Positions 9,044 to 18,910 of a stretch of 64,000 nucleotides of DNA are shown here, one piece after another. The position numbers were made by a program, and so were the translations under genes. Source of the DNA: Leptolinea sp. UBA5203 (lineage in GTDB: Bacteria; Chloroflexota; Anaerolineae; Anaerolineales; Anaerolineaceae); NCBI GenBank assembly GCA_002412765.1, contig DHVR01000068.1, positions 67,634-131,633 on the forward strand. Reading direction: 5' to 3'. Below the pieces are notes generated by a model. The model ran no database searches, was not told the DNA's origin, and saw only the letters and a list, made by a program, of their open reading frames with translations. How positions within the stretch are numbered: the stretch's first letter is position 1; every line of letters begins with the position of its first letter.

Positions 9044-10894
9044 ATGATACGTACAGATTTAAGAAATATTGCTATTATTGCCCATGTAGATCACGGCAAG
9101 ACGACTTTGGTAGACGGAATGTTAAAACAAGCCCGGGTTTTTCGGGAAAACCAACACGTGATGGAACGTGTGATGGATTCCAATGACCTGGAACGCGAAC
9201 GGGGAATCACCATTCTTTCAAAAAATACAGCGATTCATATCCCTGATCCTTTAACGAAAGAAATCGTAAAAATCAATATTGTCGATACTCCCGGGCATGC
9301 CGATTTTGGCGGCGAAGTTGAACGGGTGATGAACCTGGTGGACGGTGTTCTTCTTTTGGTGGATGCGGCTGAAGGCGTAAAACCTCAAACTCGTTTTGTC
9401 CTCAAAAAAGCCCTGCAAATTGGACACCGCGTCATCGTGGTGATTAATAAAATGGACCGCCGCGATGCGGATCCCGATCGAGCCTTGAATCAGACTTTTG
9501 ATTTATTCATCGAATTGGGCGCAACGGATCGTCAGGCTGACTTCCCCGTTGTCTATGCGAATGGTATTGAAGGCCGCGCTGGCAAAGACCGCGAGCTCTC
9601 CCCCAACCTGCAGCCTCTCTTTGAAACCATACTGCGTGAAATCCCCGCTCCGGATGTGGACGTGGACAAACCTTTCCAGATGTTGGTTGCTAACCTGGGC
9701 TATGATGAATACCGCGGCACAACCGCCGTGGGTCGCATCACCGCCGGCACCATCTCCGAAAAGCAGCGCGTTGCCCGTATGAAATTAGACGGATCCATCG
9801 TCGTTGATCATGCCAATTATCTCTACAAGTATCAGGGATTGGAAAAAATCGAAACCGATCAAGCGATGGCCGGCGACATCATCTGCCTGGCTGGTCTGGA
9901 AAACATCGAAATCGGTGAAACTCTGGCCGATGTGGATAATCCAGTCGCCTTAACCCCCATCATTGTGGAAGAACCCACCGTGCGCATGACCTTCAGTGTC
10001 AACACCTCTCCCTTCACCGGCGAAGAAGGCAAATGGGGCACCTCCCGCAAACTGCGTGAGCGCTTGTTCAACGAATTAAGAAACAACGTCGCCCTGCGTG
10101 TGGCTGAGACCGATTCTGCGGAATCCTTCTCCGTTTCCGGACGCGGCGAATTGCACCTTGCCATCCTCATCGAAACCATGCGCCGTGAAGGTTATGAGTT
10201 CCAGGTCTCCCGACCGGAAGCCATCTTCATTCAGGGCAGCGACGGCGAAATGCTTGAACCGTACGAAGAAGTCCACGTGGATACCCCATCGGAATCAGTG
10301 GGCGTTGTAGTGGAAATGCTCGGCTCCCGCCGCGGCATCATGCTGAACATGATCAACAACCCGGATAATACCGTTCACATCACCTACCGTATTCCTACCC
10401 GTGGATTGCTCGGTTTCCGCTATCAATTCCTCACCGCCACCCGCGGGATGGGTATCATGAATACCATTTTCGACGGTTATGACAAAATCGCTCAAAACAT
10501 CATCGGGCGTTCCTCTGGTTCCCTGGTTGCCAGAGAGACCGGCGAGACTTCCACCTTTGGGCTGAAAAATGCAGAAGAACGCGGCATCCTCTTTATTCCT
10601 GCCGGCACCCGTGTCTATGAAGGCATGGTGATTGGCGAGTACCAGCGCGCCGGGGATATCTCCATCAACGTCTGCAAGAAAAAACATCTCACCAACATGC
10701 GTCAATCCAACAAGGATATTGAGGTGCGCCTCACTTCCCCGCGGGTGATGAGTTTGGATGAATCCATCGAATACCTGGCCGAGGACGAACTTCTCGAAGT
10801 CACTCCCCTGAGCATCCGCATTCGCAAAAAGATCCTAATTACAGACGAACGCGGTAAAAGCGAAAAGAAATCCAAAGAGTTATTGGGCATTTAG
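9044..10894 (+). CDS. typA: Translational GTPase TypA/BipA
   Basis: 616 residues, normal length. The G motifs are in order: AHVDHGKTT (G1, residues 13-21), RERGITI (G2), DTPGHADF (G3) and NKMD (G4). EF-G-like domains III and V follow ([21 protein letters not shown]) and the BipA-specific C-terminal domain ends the protein. TypA binds the ribosome and is involved in stress adaptation and 50S assembly. The gene is preceded by a strong promoter and closed by a strong terminator, so it is monocistronic. Confidence 0.96.
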   Translation: MIRTDLRNIAIIAHVDHGKTTLVDGMLKQARVFRENQHVMERVMDSNDLERERGITILSKNTAIHIPDPLTKEIVKINIVDTPGHADFGGEVERVMNLVDGVLLLVDAAEGVKPQTRFVLKKALQIGHRVIVVINKMDRRDADPDRALNQTFDLFIELGATDRQADFPVVYANGIEGRAGKDRELSPNLQPLFETILREIPAPDVDVDKPFQMLVANLGYDEYRGTTAVGRITAGTISEKQRVARMKLDGSIVVDHANYLYKYQGLEKIETDQAMAGDIICLAGLENIEIGETLADVDNPVALTPIIVEEPTVRMTFSVNTSPFTGEEGKWGTSRKLRERLFNELRNNVALRVAETDSAESFSVSGRGELHLAILIETMRREGYEFQVSRPEAIFIQGSDGEMLEPYEEVHVDTPSESVGVVVEMLGSRRGIMLNMINNPDNTVHITYRIPTRGLLGFRYQFLTATRGMGIMNTIFDGYDKIAQNIIGRSSGSLVARETGETSTFGLKNAEERGILFIPAGTRVYEGMVIGEYQRAGDISINVCKKKHLTNMRQSNKDIEVRLTSPRVMSLDESIEYLAEDELLEVTPLSIRIRKKILITDERGKSEKKSKELLGI

Positions 10895-10900
10895 CCAGTC

Positions 10901-10938
10901 AAACATCCTGTCAGATTCTATGACAGGATGTTTTTATT
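10901..10938 (+). terminator. Terminator of typA (CCTGTCA hairpin)
   Basis: AAACATCCTGTCA pairs with TGACAGGATGTTT around a 7-nt loop, followed by a T-run, a few bases after the typA stop. Similar CCTGTCA hairpins occur at 12588 and 15329. Confidence 0.85.
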
Positions 10939-11023
10939 TAATACCAATCGACAGGATGAAGATTTCGCCTGCCAATGCTACAATTGATAAATACCCTGAA
11001 CATCCCGGAGGAACCCGCCAACA

Positions 11024-12496
11024 ATGAGCCAACCTACTCCCGCACCAGAAACCCCTGAGAAAGAAAAAACGCCCCCTGTGAGCGAAGAATTCAAACAAAC
11101 CCAGCACACCATGCAGGTGGATGGAAAAACGCTAAAGTATACCGTCACAGCAGGCACCATGCTGCTTAAAGATGAAGATTTGGAAGAAGGCGAAAAAGCC
11201 AAAGCCTCCATCTTTTATGTGGCTTACACTCTGGATGATGTTGCCGACCCGGCCAGCCGTCCCCTGACCTTCTCCTTCAACGGCGGCCCCGGTTCTTCTT
11301 CCGTTTGGATGCACCTGGGACTGTTGGGTCCCAAACGCGTGCTGATGCAGGAGGACGGTTCGGCCACCCCGCCGCCTTACAAACTGGTCGAGAATCCCTA
11401 CACCCTGCTCACCCATTCCGATCTGGTCTTCGTTGATCCGGTCAGCACCGGATACAGCCGTACGGTTCCCAAGGAAAAACCGGAACAATTTCACAATGTC
11501 AAAAAAGACGTCGAATCCGTGGGAGAATTCATCCGCCTGTGGACGACCCGCAACAACCGCTGGACCTCCGCAAAGTACCTGATCGGTGAAAGTTATGGCA
11601 CCACCCGGGCTGCAGCCCTTTCCGATTATCTTCAGGAACGCTATGGCATGAACCTGAATGGCATTATGCTGGTGTCCTCTATTTTGAATTTCATGACCGC
11701 CCGCTTTGACCCCGGCAATGACCTGCCCTATATCCTCTTCCTGCCCACCTACACCGCCAGCGCCTGGTACCATCACAAACTGCCCGCTGATTTGCAGACA
11801 GACCTGCGTAAGACCCTGGCCGAAGTGGAAGATTTCGCGCTCAACGAGTACACCCTGGCCTTGATGAAAGGGGCACGCTTGCAGGGCAAGGATCGCCAGC
11901 GCGTGGTCAAGAAATTAGCCCGCTACACCGGCTTATCCGAAACCTATATTGAGCAAACCAACCTGCGCATTGAAATCAACCGCTTCTGCAAGGAACTTCG
12001 CCGTTCGGAAGGCCTGACCATCGGTCGGCTGGACAGCCGCTTCACCGGCTTTGACCGGGATGCCGTCGGCGAAGAGCCGGAAGTGGACCCCGCCTTCGGG
12101 GTTATCACCGGACCCTATACCGCCACCTTCTATGATTACATCCGCCGCGACCTGGGTTTTGAACTGGACCGCCATTATGAAATCCTCTCCGATGTCCACG
12201 AAACCTGGACCTATAGCACCTACCAAAATCAATACGTCAATACCGCCGAGAAACTGCGCAAAGCCTTGCAGGCCAACCCGGCCATGAAAGTGCTGGTGTG
12301 TAACGGGTATTATGACCTGGCCACCCCCTATCTGGCTACCCAATACACGCTGGATCACATCGAACTCCCGGAAGCCTTGCGCCAGAACATTCAAATGACC
12401 TATTACGAATCCGGCCATATGATGTACGTCCACCTGCCCTCTTTGCAGCAGCAGGCCGTAGATTTGCGCAAATTTATCCAGGAGACAAGTAAATAG
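11024..12496 (+). CDS. S10-family serine carboxypeptidase-like protein
   Basis: 490 residues. The family S10 catalytic plan is clear: oxyanion region NGGPGSSSVW near residue 85, nucleophile Ser in GESYGTTRA near residue 188, Asp in NGYYDLATP near residue 429, and His in YESGHMMY near residue 465. S10 enzymes cleave C-terminal residues at acid pH. No signal peptide precedes the domain (a Pro/Glu-rich MSQPTPAPETPEKEK start), so export is not evident, which is unusual for S10. The start follows GGAGGAA at a spacing of 9 nt. Monocistronic, ended by a hairpin at 12588. Confidence 0.9.
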   Translation: MSQPTPAPETPEKEKTPPVSEEFKQTQHTMQVDGKTLKYTVTAGTMLLKDEDLEEGEKAKASIFYVAYTLDDVADPASRPLTFSFNGGPGSSSVWMHLGLLGPKRVLMQEDGSATPPPYKLVENPYTLLTHSDLVFVDPVSTGYSRTVPKEKPEQFHNVKKDVESVGEFIRLWTTRNNRWTSAKYLIGESYGTTRAAALSDYLQERYGMNLNGIMLVSSILNFMTARFDPGNDLPYILFLPTYTASAWYHHKLPADLQTDLRKTLAEVEDFALNEYTLALMKGARLQGKDRQRVVKKLARYTGLSETYIEQTNLRIEINRFCKELRRSEGLTIGRLDSRFTGFDRDAVGEEPEVDPAFGVITGPYTATFYDYIRRDLGFELDRHYEILSDVHETWTYSTYQNQYVNTAEKLRKALQANPAMKVLVCNGYYDLATPYLATQYTLDHIELPEALRQNIQMTYYESGHMMYVHLPSLQQQAVDLRKFIQETSK

Positions 12497-12587
12497 CTTG
12501 TCCAACGATCTGGCGACCTATTCACTTTTGAGTTAAAGAATACCGGTTATAAATCAGTCCGAAGAGGTATTGAACATCTTTCAAGCA

Positions 12588-12618
12588 AACAACCTGTCAA
12601 TTTTCTGGCAGGTTGTTC
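12588..12618 (+). terminator. Terminator of the S10 gene (CCTGTCA hairpin)
   Basis: AACAACCTGTCA pairs with TGGCAGGTTGTT (one G-T pair) around attttc, followed by a short T-rich tract. It has the same core as the typA terminator. Confidence 0.65.
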
Positions 12619-12665
12619 TTTAAACAACTTATTTTCACTTACGATATATCAACACTATATACTTA

Positions 12666-12998
12666 TCAACCAATTCCTGATTCCAGATCATTTAGATCGA
12701 GAGTCACCCGTAAGCGTGCCCCTACCGACTTTGCTGCTTTGTCCATGGTGATCAGAGTAACCGAACAATTTTCGGGATCGAGCAGTCGTTCCAGGGATGC
12801 CCGACTGGTTTTCATCCGCCGTGCCATTTCTGCTTTATTGATTTTTTGTGCCTTCATTAACTCAGCAATTTTAAAAGCCAGAACGCGCTTAAAGGCCACA
12901 GTTTCAGTCTGTTCAAGGATATCATGTTCAACAAGAAAATCATCGAAATCACTTCCAAAAAAGTTTGTATTTATCATTTCTGCAGATGTTTTTTTCAT
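12666..12998 (-). CDS. Small XRE-type helix-turn-helix protein
   Basis: 110 residues. An HTH is visible in the second half (FKIAELMKAQKINKAEMARRMKTSRASLERLLDP), followed by a short conserved tail VTLITMDKAAKSVGARLRVTL. This pattern is typical of small XRE/HigA-like antitoxin or regulator proteins. No RelE/HigB-like toxin ORF is adjacent, so it may be a solitary regulator or an orphan antitoxin. The ATG at 12998 lies 6 bp after a perfectly spaced promoter, so the mRNA is probably leaderless. Confidence 0.75.
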   Translation of the reverse strand: MKKTSAEMINTNFFGSDFDDFLVEHDILEQTETVAFKRVLAFKIAELMKAQKINKAEMARRMKTSRASLERLLDPENCSVTLITMDKAAKSVGARLRVTLDLNDLESGIG

Positions 12999-13004
12999 AA
13001 CCAA

Positions 13005-13033
13005 ATCGTATCTATTTTGGTACTCTTTGTCAA
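13005..13033 (-). promoter_or_regulatory. Promoter giving a leaderless HTH mRNA
   Basis: On the minus strand, TTGACA (13033-13028), a 17-bp spacer and TACGAT (13010-13005). The ATG at 12998 is where transcription would be expected to begin, and no Shine-Dalgarno sequence is present. Confidence 0.6.
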
Positions 13034-13200
13034 GTCAAAATTGTTGCGTTGGGAATATGCAAGAGGGTTAGGAGCACTAACAGCCATTTGTCCAATAAAA
13101 TGGAAAATGAACCTTATAATCCATATGCAAAATCGAAGGGCCAGATGGTTAATCCCCGCTAATTTACCATTTCAAGCTGATATTGAGATGCAAATTTTGT

Positions 13201-13406
13201 GTAGGGGCGGGTTTTAAAAACGGCGCGCATCTATACTACACCTTGTAAACCCGCCCGTACCATATGCTAAAAATTTAAGCACGCCCTGGAAATTAACTAG
13301 ATATCCTAGGGGTTCTATAAAGATAAACTCACCTGATAGATTCGCGCTTTGGGCGGGTTTACAAGGGTTGGGTTGGATTGGCGGGATTGATAAAACCCGC
13401 CCCTAC
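13201..13406. repeat. Nested inverted-repeat element, about 206 bp
   Basis: Outer perfect 15-bp inverted repeats GTAGGGGCGGGTTTT (13201-13215) and AAAACCCGCCCCTAC (13392-13406) enclose inner perfect 15-bp inverted repeats CTTGTAAACCCGCCC (13242-13256) and GGGCGGGTTTACAAG (13351-13365). No ORF lies inside. It looks like a non-coding mobile (MITE- or REPIN-like) element in the intergenic region 13034-13687. Confidence 0.7.
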
Positions 13407-13491
13407 AGTAATTTAATTCCTTACTTTCTATTAGTTGTAATAAAATGACTGACAGCGCATTACTGCCTTATTTATAATGATCCCCGAAATT

Positions 13492-13538
13492 GGTAGGGTC
13501 AAGGCATACTATAACGGCCATATTGCCTCGACCCTACC
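13492..13538. repeat. GTAGGGTC-type inverted repeat
   Basis: GGTAGGGTCAAGGCA (13492-13506) and TGCCTCGACCCTACC (13524-13538) match in 14 of 15 positions with a 17-bp spacer. It follows the same GTAGGG-start design as the element at 13201. Confidence 0.6.
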
Positions 13539-13687
13539 GGTTTTACGTTCCTCTCAATATCACTGAATTTACCAGAATTGTTTTGAAACATCCTGGTTGA
13601 TCTTCTATCTCCTCAACCCTATAATGAAACCAGTGCAAATGCATTTCCAACAGGATTGTTGTTTGGTTTCCAGGAAAGGAGGGCGAA

Positions 13688-15226
13688 ATGAATCATAAAC
13701 CCCGTCAGAAAAAGGTGATTTTTAGTATATTATCCGCCATGCTTATCGTGGCCTGCATGTGCAGCCCGGCTTCCCTGCTGCCTGCAAATACGCCACCGCC
13801 TGAGGTTTCCGCACCTAAAACCGAACCTACACCAGCGGAGTTCTCCCCAACACAGACGGATGCCCCTCCTGCTGAAGCATTTATTCCCAGTCCCACGGTA
13901 TCCGAGGCGCAGGGTTTGCAGGCGGAGGTTCCCTGGTTGATCATCTCCACAGACGATGCTCTCTGGGCGGCCAATATGGATGGGTCCAACCTGGTTAAAC
14001 TTACAGATAAAACCACCTCGGAAATCGACCTGCAGCGAGCCGTCTCATCAACAGCGCATAAAATCGCGGTACTGACTACAGTGCAAGATGCTTATCATAT
14101 GCTTTCATTACTTATTATTTCCCTGCCGGAAGGGAACGTGATCCAGCGCATCAATCTCACCACACCGGATACGGAGCCGTCGTTAGATGCCAGTCCGGGC
14201 GAATCCAGCCTGGAGGCGATGCGGGCCGTTGCAGAACAACCTTCTTTCACTTGGTCTCCGGATGGCAGGCGGCTGGCCTTCACCGCCGCACTGGATAGCC
14301 CCAATGCGGATATTTACGTCTATGATCTGCAAAGCCAGGAAATCCGCAAGGTTTCTGACGATGAGGGACAGGATTACCTGCCGACCTGGTCACCGGACGG
14401 CAAGTCCATCCTCTTTCTTGAAGCAGAAGGCTTCGGCACAGGGGCCGGATTTGCCATGTCAGGCATCTGGCTGGCAGCTGCCGATGGGTCCAGCACCAGG
14501 AAGCTGGCAACGCCCACCAGCAGCGGGGAACAGCTCATCGGATGGCGGGATGATGAAACGGTCGTGCTGACGAGCTGGAGTCCTGCATTCGGCCCCAGCC
14601 AACTGCGGTTGTACAATATCCGCACCCAAAAGCAAACTATCCTGGTAGATGGTGCGGTTTCAGGTGCAGCCGTTGCCAGCGGGATCGAAGCGGATTCCGG
14701 AGCGGTCCTCTACGGCACAGAGAACGGCCTTTTCGTGCTACCCCCGGCAGCCACAGCACCGCAAAAGCTCAGCGATGAGCTGGTTTCCAGTTACGGCTAT
14801 CCAGCAGCTATCCGCTGGCAGGAAGACGGCAGAATCTTCATCGTCCATTTTGAGGATGGCGTCATTGCCACTTATATGGCCGATGGTTCCCAAAGGACAG
14901 ACCCGCCGTTTAATTTATCCGGCGGCACGCTGGATGTCAGCTCCTTCGGTTTGATCTGGGGCTGGACGAATAAAGGGGCTGAGAATGAAGGCGCCTGGAT
15001 CAGCGGACCGGGAATGACCGATGCGCAGGTATGGAGCGGACCGGCATCCAACCCGATGTGGAATGTCGACAATGATCTGCTGTTTTTTGTCGGGCAGGAC
15101 CTCTACAAGGCCACCTTCAATAGTTATTATTCCGACGCCACCATGGTTGGCTCCCTGACCGGAAATGTCAGGGATATGGCCTGGATGGGATTCAATGAGG
15201 CATTGGATAAAAAATACAGTCAATGA
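13688..15226 (+). CDS. TolB/WD40-like beta-propeller lipoprotein
   Basis: 512 residues. A lipoprotein signal ends in a lipobox IVAC near residue 23, followed by a Pro/Thr-rich linker to about residue 75. The rest carries TolB-like propeller repeats, clearest as FTWSPDGRRLAFTA and PTWSPDGKSILFLE, with weaker repeats such as ALWAANMDGSNLVKLTD earlier. These propellers usually bind protein partners or ligands at the outer face of the membrane. A strong GGAAAGGAGG site precedes the ATG. No operon partner; the function is not specified by sequence. Confidence 0.85.
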   Translation: MNHKPRQKKVIFSILSAMLIVACMCSPASLLPANTPPPEVSAPKTEPTPAEFSPTQTDAPPAEAFIPSPTVSEAQGLQAEVPWLIISTDDALWAANMDGSNLVKLTDKTTSEIDLQRAVSSTAHKIAVLTTVQDAYHMLSLLIISLPEGNVIQRINLTTPDTEPSLDASPGESSLEAMRAVAEQPSFTWSPDGRRLAFTAALDSPNADIYVYDLQSQEIRKVSDDEGQDYLPTWSPDGKSILFLEAEGFGTGAGFAMSGIWLAAADGSSTRKLATPTSSGEQLIGWRDDETVVLTSWSPAFGPSQLRLYNIRTQKQTILVDGAVSGAAVASGIEADSGAVLYGTENGLFVLPPAATAPQKLSDELVSSYGYPAAIRWQEDGRIFIVHFEDGVIATYMADGSQRTDPPFNLSGGTLDVSSFGLIWGWTNKGAENEGAWISGPGMTDAQVWSGPASNPMWNVDNDLLFFVGQDLYKATFNSYYSDATMVGSLTGNVRDMAWMGFNEALDKKYSQ

Positions 15227-15781
15227 TGGAAATCAAGGCTGTAATTGGGTTTTCTTTTGACCCATCATTACTGACGAATATGGCAAAAGCAATAAGAAAT
15301 TTAAAGTGGTTTTGGGCATTAAATAAGCAAACATCCTGTCAGTAAATTGACAGGTTGGACAATTGTCAAGTGCTGGCACAGGCAGAATTACTTGAAATTT
15401 CAATGAAATCATTCGGATATAATAGACTTTTCCGACCAGTTTCAATGATTTTATATTTTCTTGTAGCATATATTTTTCAAATAATAAGCACATAATTTAC
15501 GATACGTATTTCTGAGAGTTTTTATCTATAATAAATAATGGAATGATAGATTGTTTCTACGTATCAAAGCCATGTGCCTGACAAATATTTGAAAGAATTG
15601 GATATAAAGAACACATCAAAATTTTTCATTGGTTCTGACCAGTGTAATCATTTCCATATATTGTTACCAGTATAATAATTTTCCCATTCCAAGTTCATTT
15701 TTTAAGGGGGAATTGATATTAGTTTGAGAAGTTGATAATGTATAGGTGGGTAATCTTTCTAGTGTGGAGGAAATAGATATC
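15227..15781. other. AT-rich intergenic region leading into the accessory island
   Basis: About 555 bp. A CCTGTCA/TGACAGG hairpin at 15329-15356 (acatcctgtca / tgacaggttg) resembles the typA terminator but lacks a T-run. The remainder is AT-rich and shows no supported gene. Base composition falls sharply towards the island that follows. Confidence 0.5.
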
Positions 15782-16906
15782 ATGGAAAGAAATAAAAATC
15801 AATTTCATATGACTGTAGGAGCAGGGTTTAGTTTTGCTAGTAATAAGACTCCTAAAAATTTATCAGAACGTATCGACCTTTCGCGAGATTTAAACCTAAT
15901 AAAAGCTGCTTTACTTTACTCAGATAAAGTAAATTTTTTTAGTTGCGGTCCATCTGCAATTTTATCGCTTACAAATCGCCCTAGAAATATGAATGAGGAT
16001 GAACAAATTGAATGGTTTTTTGAATTTTATAAAAACCTAGGGATTCCTTCTCAAATTGAATATGTAAGCAATTTTCTTCAAGAATACAAAAAAGCTCGCC
16101 AAAATAAAAATAACAATTTAAATAATTATATGGAGTATAAACAAGCCTTAGCAAAATCCTATCGAGATATGGATATAATCGCTACTAATGCGGGTATAAA
16201 AGGACTAAAAGATGCCTTAGATTCAGGTTTGGTTGATTTTCAAAATTTTGCATTGATTGAAAATAGTGTAGAAGCATATATTACCTCTATCACACAAGCC
16301 ATAAATTCTGATGAAACTTATACTGTTTTAGATGAGCAAACTAGCGAAATTATAAATCTTGGTATAAAAGAAGGTATATTTTCCATTTTAGGTAAATCTA
16401 AAAATCGCGCAACACAAGTTGGTATCTCATCTGAACTGATCGAGAGACTGCCTTTATTTGATGCAGCCACAATCGATGAAATTCTTGATATTCGTAAAGA
16501 ATTAGATAAACCATTAATTCGTTTTAGATCAGCTATCATTGACTATTCAAAAAATATTGAGACTCAACCTTGGAATGACAGCTTTCAACAAGAAACCGAA
16601 GAATTATATATTAGAGATATTGCTCCAGCAATTTTAGAAATTGAAGATGCCTATAAATCAAATAAATCATTGTTTGCCCTAATCCCGAAAATCATAACCC
16701 AAGGTGTGGTCACTACTACTGCTCTTGGAATTTGTTTATCTCAATCCAAAATGGCTGCAGATTCTATTTTTGGACTTTCAATTTCTGGTGGTCTTTCAAT
16801 CAGTGCATATGAAGCAATAAAACAGCGTCGTATCGGGATAAAAGAAGTGGAAAAGCATCAATTATTTTTTTATTACAAGGCAGCAAACATGTTATCTGGG
16901 AAATAA
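15782..16906 (+). CDS. Hypothetical protein in an AT-rich island
   Basis: 374 residues, not recognised. The start is the ATG after GGAGG (11 nt); an in-frame GTG 36 nt upstream is less likely. The N-terminal half contains RIDLSRDLNLIKAALLYSDKV followed by Ser/Cys-Gly residues. The middle is helical and Asn/Lys-rich. A conserved-looking stretch LPLFDAATIDEILDIRKELDKPL is followed by an acidic ILEIEDAY. The C-terminus has a hydrophobic segment (IITQGVVTTTALGICL) that may be membrane-inserted or a buried helix. Codon use is strongly AT-rich compared with the flanks, suggesting transfer. It may work with the next two genes, but that is only proximity. Confidence 0.7.
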   Translation: MERNKNQFHMTVGAGFSFASNKTPKNLSERIDLSRDLNLIKAALLYSDKVNFFSCGPSAILSLTNRPRNMNEDEQIEWFFEFYKNLGIPSQIEYVSNFLQEYKKARQNKNNNLNNYMEYKQALAKSYRDMDIIATNAGIKGLKDALDSGLVDFQNFALIENSVEAYITSITQAINSDETYTVLDEQTSEIINLGIKEGIFSILGKSKNRATQVGISSELIERLPLFDAATIDEILDIRKELDKPLIRFRSAIIDYSKNIETQPWNDSFQQETEELYIRDIAPAILEIEDAYKSNKSLFALIPKIITQGVVTTTALGICLSQSKMAADSIFGLSISGGLSISAYEAIKQRRIGIKEVEKHQLFFYYKAANMLSGK

Positions 16907-17000
16907 CCTTGAAAATATGCCGCCTTTTCTCAGCATAATTTACTATTGGCGCCATTGTTTGCCGTCATCGAGACAGGGTTATTGAAACAAAGGAGAAATA

Positions 17001-17690
17001 ATGGGATCAGCTATTGATGCATTTTGTGATTGTATAAAATCTATAAATTGGATTGCTAGTGTGCAGATCTGGGTACCAATTATTAAAGATATACTAACTG
17101 CCGGAGCGGCGATTGCAGCAATATATGGTTTTAAAGCTTGGAGGCAAGAAATCGAATTTAAGCAAATGAATTATGTGGCAAATAAATTAATGAAATCCAC
17201 CTTGAATTTGCAAGAAGCTTTTATCGAATTCTTAAATTTTGACATGATTTTCATTGGACTATCTCATTCTTTCGGTGAATATGACAATTTGCAATATAAA
17301 ATGGATAATCTTCGTACCATGGTTGAGGTAATTGACATTGACTATAATAAATTAAATGAAGCTATAAATGAATTTAAGGATATTTATACTGAGGGTTATA
17401 TAACATATGGACAAGGTGTTAAAGAAATAAGGGAAAGTATATTGGCTATTCATTTTGAAATTAATAAAACAATTGTTTTATTGAAATCGATTTCAAGTGA
17501 AAATCATAAGGATATTAAAATATTTAAGGATGCTTTATCAGATAATGAACTTATAAAAGTTTTTGATAAAAATTCTCGCGAAAGTTATTTATATACCATT
17601 CAGGAGAATGTTAATAAAATGCATAACATTTTACAAAACTCACTCATCCAGAATAAGCCCCAAAAAGGATTTTTGTTTATAAAGAAATAA
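17001..17690 (+). CDS. Hypothetical membrane-anchored coiled-coil protein
   Basis: 229 residues behind an AAAGGAGAAATA site. One transmembrane segment near residues 28-45 (IIKDILTAGAAIAAIYGFKAW) is followed by RQEIEFKQMNYVANKLMKS and a long, mostly helical cytoplasmic part rich in Lys/Asn/Ile. Small proteins with this single TM plus helical-bundle design occur in many defence and stress loci, but I cannot assign a family. It is 94 nt after the previous gene and shares its AT-rich codon use. Confidence 0.68.
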   Translation: MGSAIDAFCDCIKSINWIASVQIWVPIIKDILTAGAAIAAIYGFKAWRQEIEFKQMNYVANKLMKSTLNLQEAFIEFLNFDMIFIGLSHSFGEYDNLQYKMDNLRTMVEVIDIDYNKLNEAINEFKDIYTEGYITYGQGVKEIRESILAIHFEINKTIVLLKSISSENHKDIKIFKDALSDNELIKVFDKNSRESYLYTIQENVNKMHNILQNSLIQNKPQKGFLFIKK

Positions 17691-17986
17691 GTTTTTAAGA
17701 AAATGTTTCAATTGTTCATAAGGAATTGAGTACACAGTCATTGTTTGCCATCGTGTAGGTGCAATCTGGTTCTAGGCAAATATTTCAAAGTAGATTTTAA
17801 CCATACTAATAAGCAACTGCGATATGATGATCTTCGTAGCTATACGTGAGTTAATTCTATTTGGTTTTTAATTTCCAGATCAACATCAGCGCAAACGCAT
17901 TGCAATGAATTGAACAATTATCCATTGACCATTTGTCTGTAACAATATTAATTATTTTTAGTCTAGAAAATTTATGGAGAAGCAAT

Positions 17987-18910
17987 ATGCCTGTTTGGGA
18001 TCTGTACTCAAAACGAAATAAAAGAAACACACAAGATACTCCTGATATATTTATCTACGATGAGATACCTAAGAAATTTCGAACTCAATTAATTCATTTA
18101 ATTATTGAAGGTTTTGGAGAAATCAGGCAATATACAGATAGTTGGGGGTTAGCTTATAAAAATATTCACAACGTGTTATGTCAAGAATATGGCGTTTTCA
18201 CTTTATCCAAAATTAATTCAACACCCCAAATTGACTTATTTGAATTCATAATGCAGGTAGAAGATGTAGATAAAATATTGGATGTAATCGAAGTGGTTGT
18301 TGAGAATTTGAGATTTTACTTATCACTAAAAAAATATCGATCTGATCACAAGATCCAGATTAGTTTTGAGGAAATCGTATCAGATCTTAACACAAGGTTA
18401 TTAGAAAATTCATTAGGTTATCAGTACGAATCAAATCAAATTGTACGAGTGGATTCTAAATTTATTCATCAAGAAATAATGAAACCTGCATTACTAGTTC
18501 TTGCTAATAGTGAGTACGAAGGAGCAAATGAAGAATTTCTCCTTGCTCATGAACATTATAGAATAGGGGAATATAAAGAATGCCTAGTAGATTGCCTTAA
18601 ATCATTCGAAAGCACGATGAAAATTATTTGCGTAATACATGGATGGGTATTTGATCCAGAGAAAGATACAGCGAGTAAACTTATAGATATATGTTTTGAG
18701 AACAAACTTATCCCAGACTACCTTCAAAGTCAATTTGGGACATTAAGAACCAATTTACAATGTGGAATACCCACGGTTCGGAACAAAGAAGCTGGACATG
18801 GCCAAGGTGATGAGATCAAAACAATTCCAGCATATCTTGCGTCCTATTTATTGCATCTTACCGCAACATCAATTTTATTGTTAACCGATGCAGAAAAAGA
18901 AATTAAATGA
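17987..18910 (+). CDS. STM4504/CBY_0614-type protein: AbiJ-like N-terminus with HEPN/Abi_C C-terminus
   Basis: 307 residues. The N-terminus MPVWDLYSKRNKR...DIFIYDEIPKKFRTQLIHLI matches the AbiJ N-terminal domain 4 pattern (FDLYSKR...YDxIPxxLRxQIVHI). The C-terminal region from about residue 180 is an Abi_C/HEPN-like helical domain with RNKEAGHG near residue 265, which supplies the R-x(5)-H ribonuclease motif of HEPN proteins. The ATG follows GGAG at 7 nt; an upstream TTG lacks a site. Known relatives include abortive-infection phage defence proteins, so an RNase-based defence role is likely but inferred. It may act alone or with the two preceding genes. Confidence 0.72.
   Translation: MPVWDLYSKRNKRNTQDTPDIFIYDEIPKKFRTQLIHLIIEGFGEIRQYTDSWGLAYKNIHNVLCQEYGVFTLSKINSTPQIDLFEFIMQVEDVDKILDVIEVVVENLRFYLSLKKYRSDHKIQISFEEIVSDLNTRLLENSLGYQYESNQIVRVDSKFIHQEIMKPALLVLANSEYEGANEEFLLAHEHYRIGEYKECLVDCLKSFESTMKIICVIHGWVFDPEKDTASKLIDICFENKLIPDYLQSQFGTLRTNLQCGIPTVRNKEAGHGQGDEIKTIPAYLASYLLHLTATSILLLTDAEKEIK

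Noticed and set aside
12613..13071. ORF opposite the HTH gene
   Set aside because: It is an antisense shadow of a clear HTH gene and has no own features.
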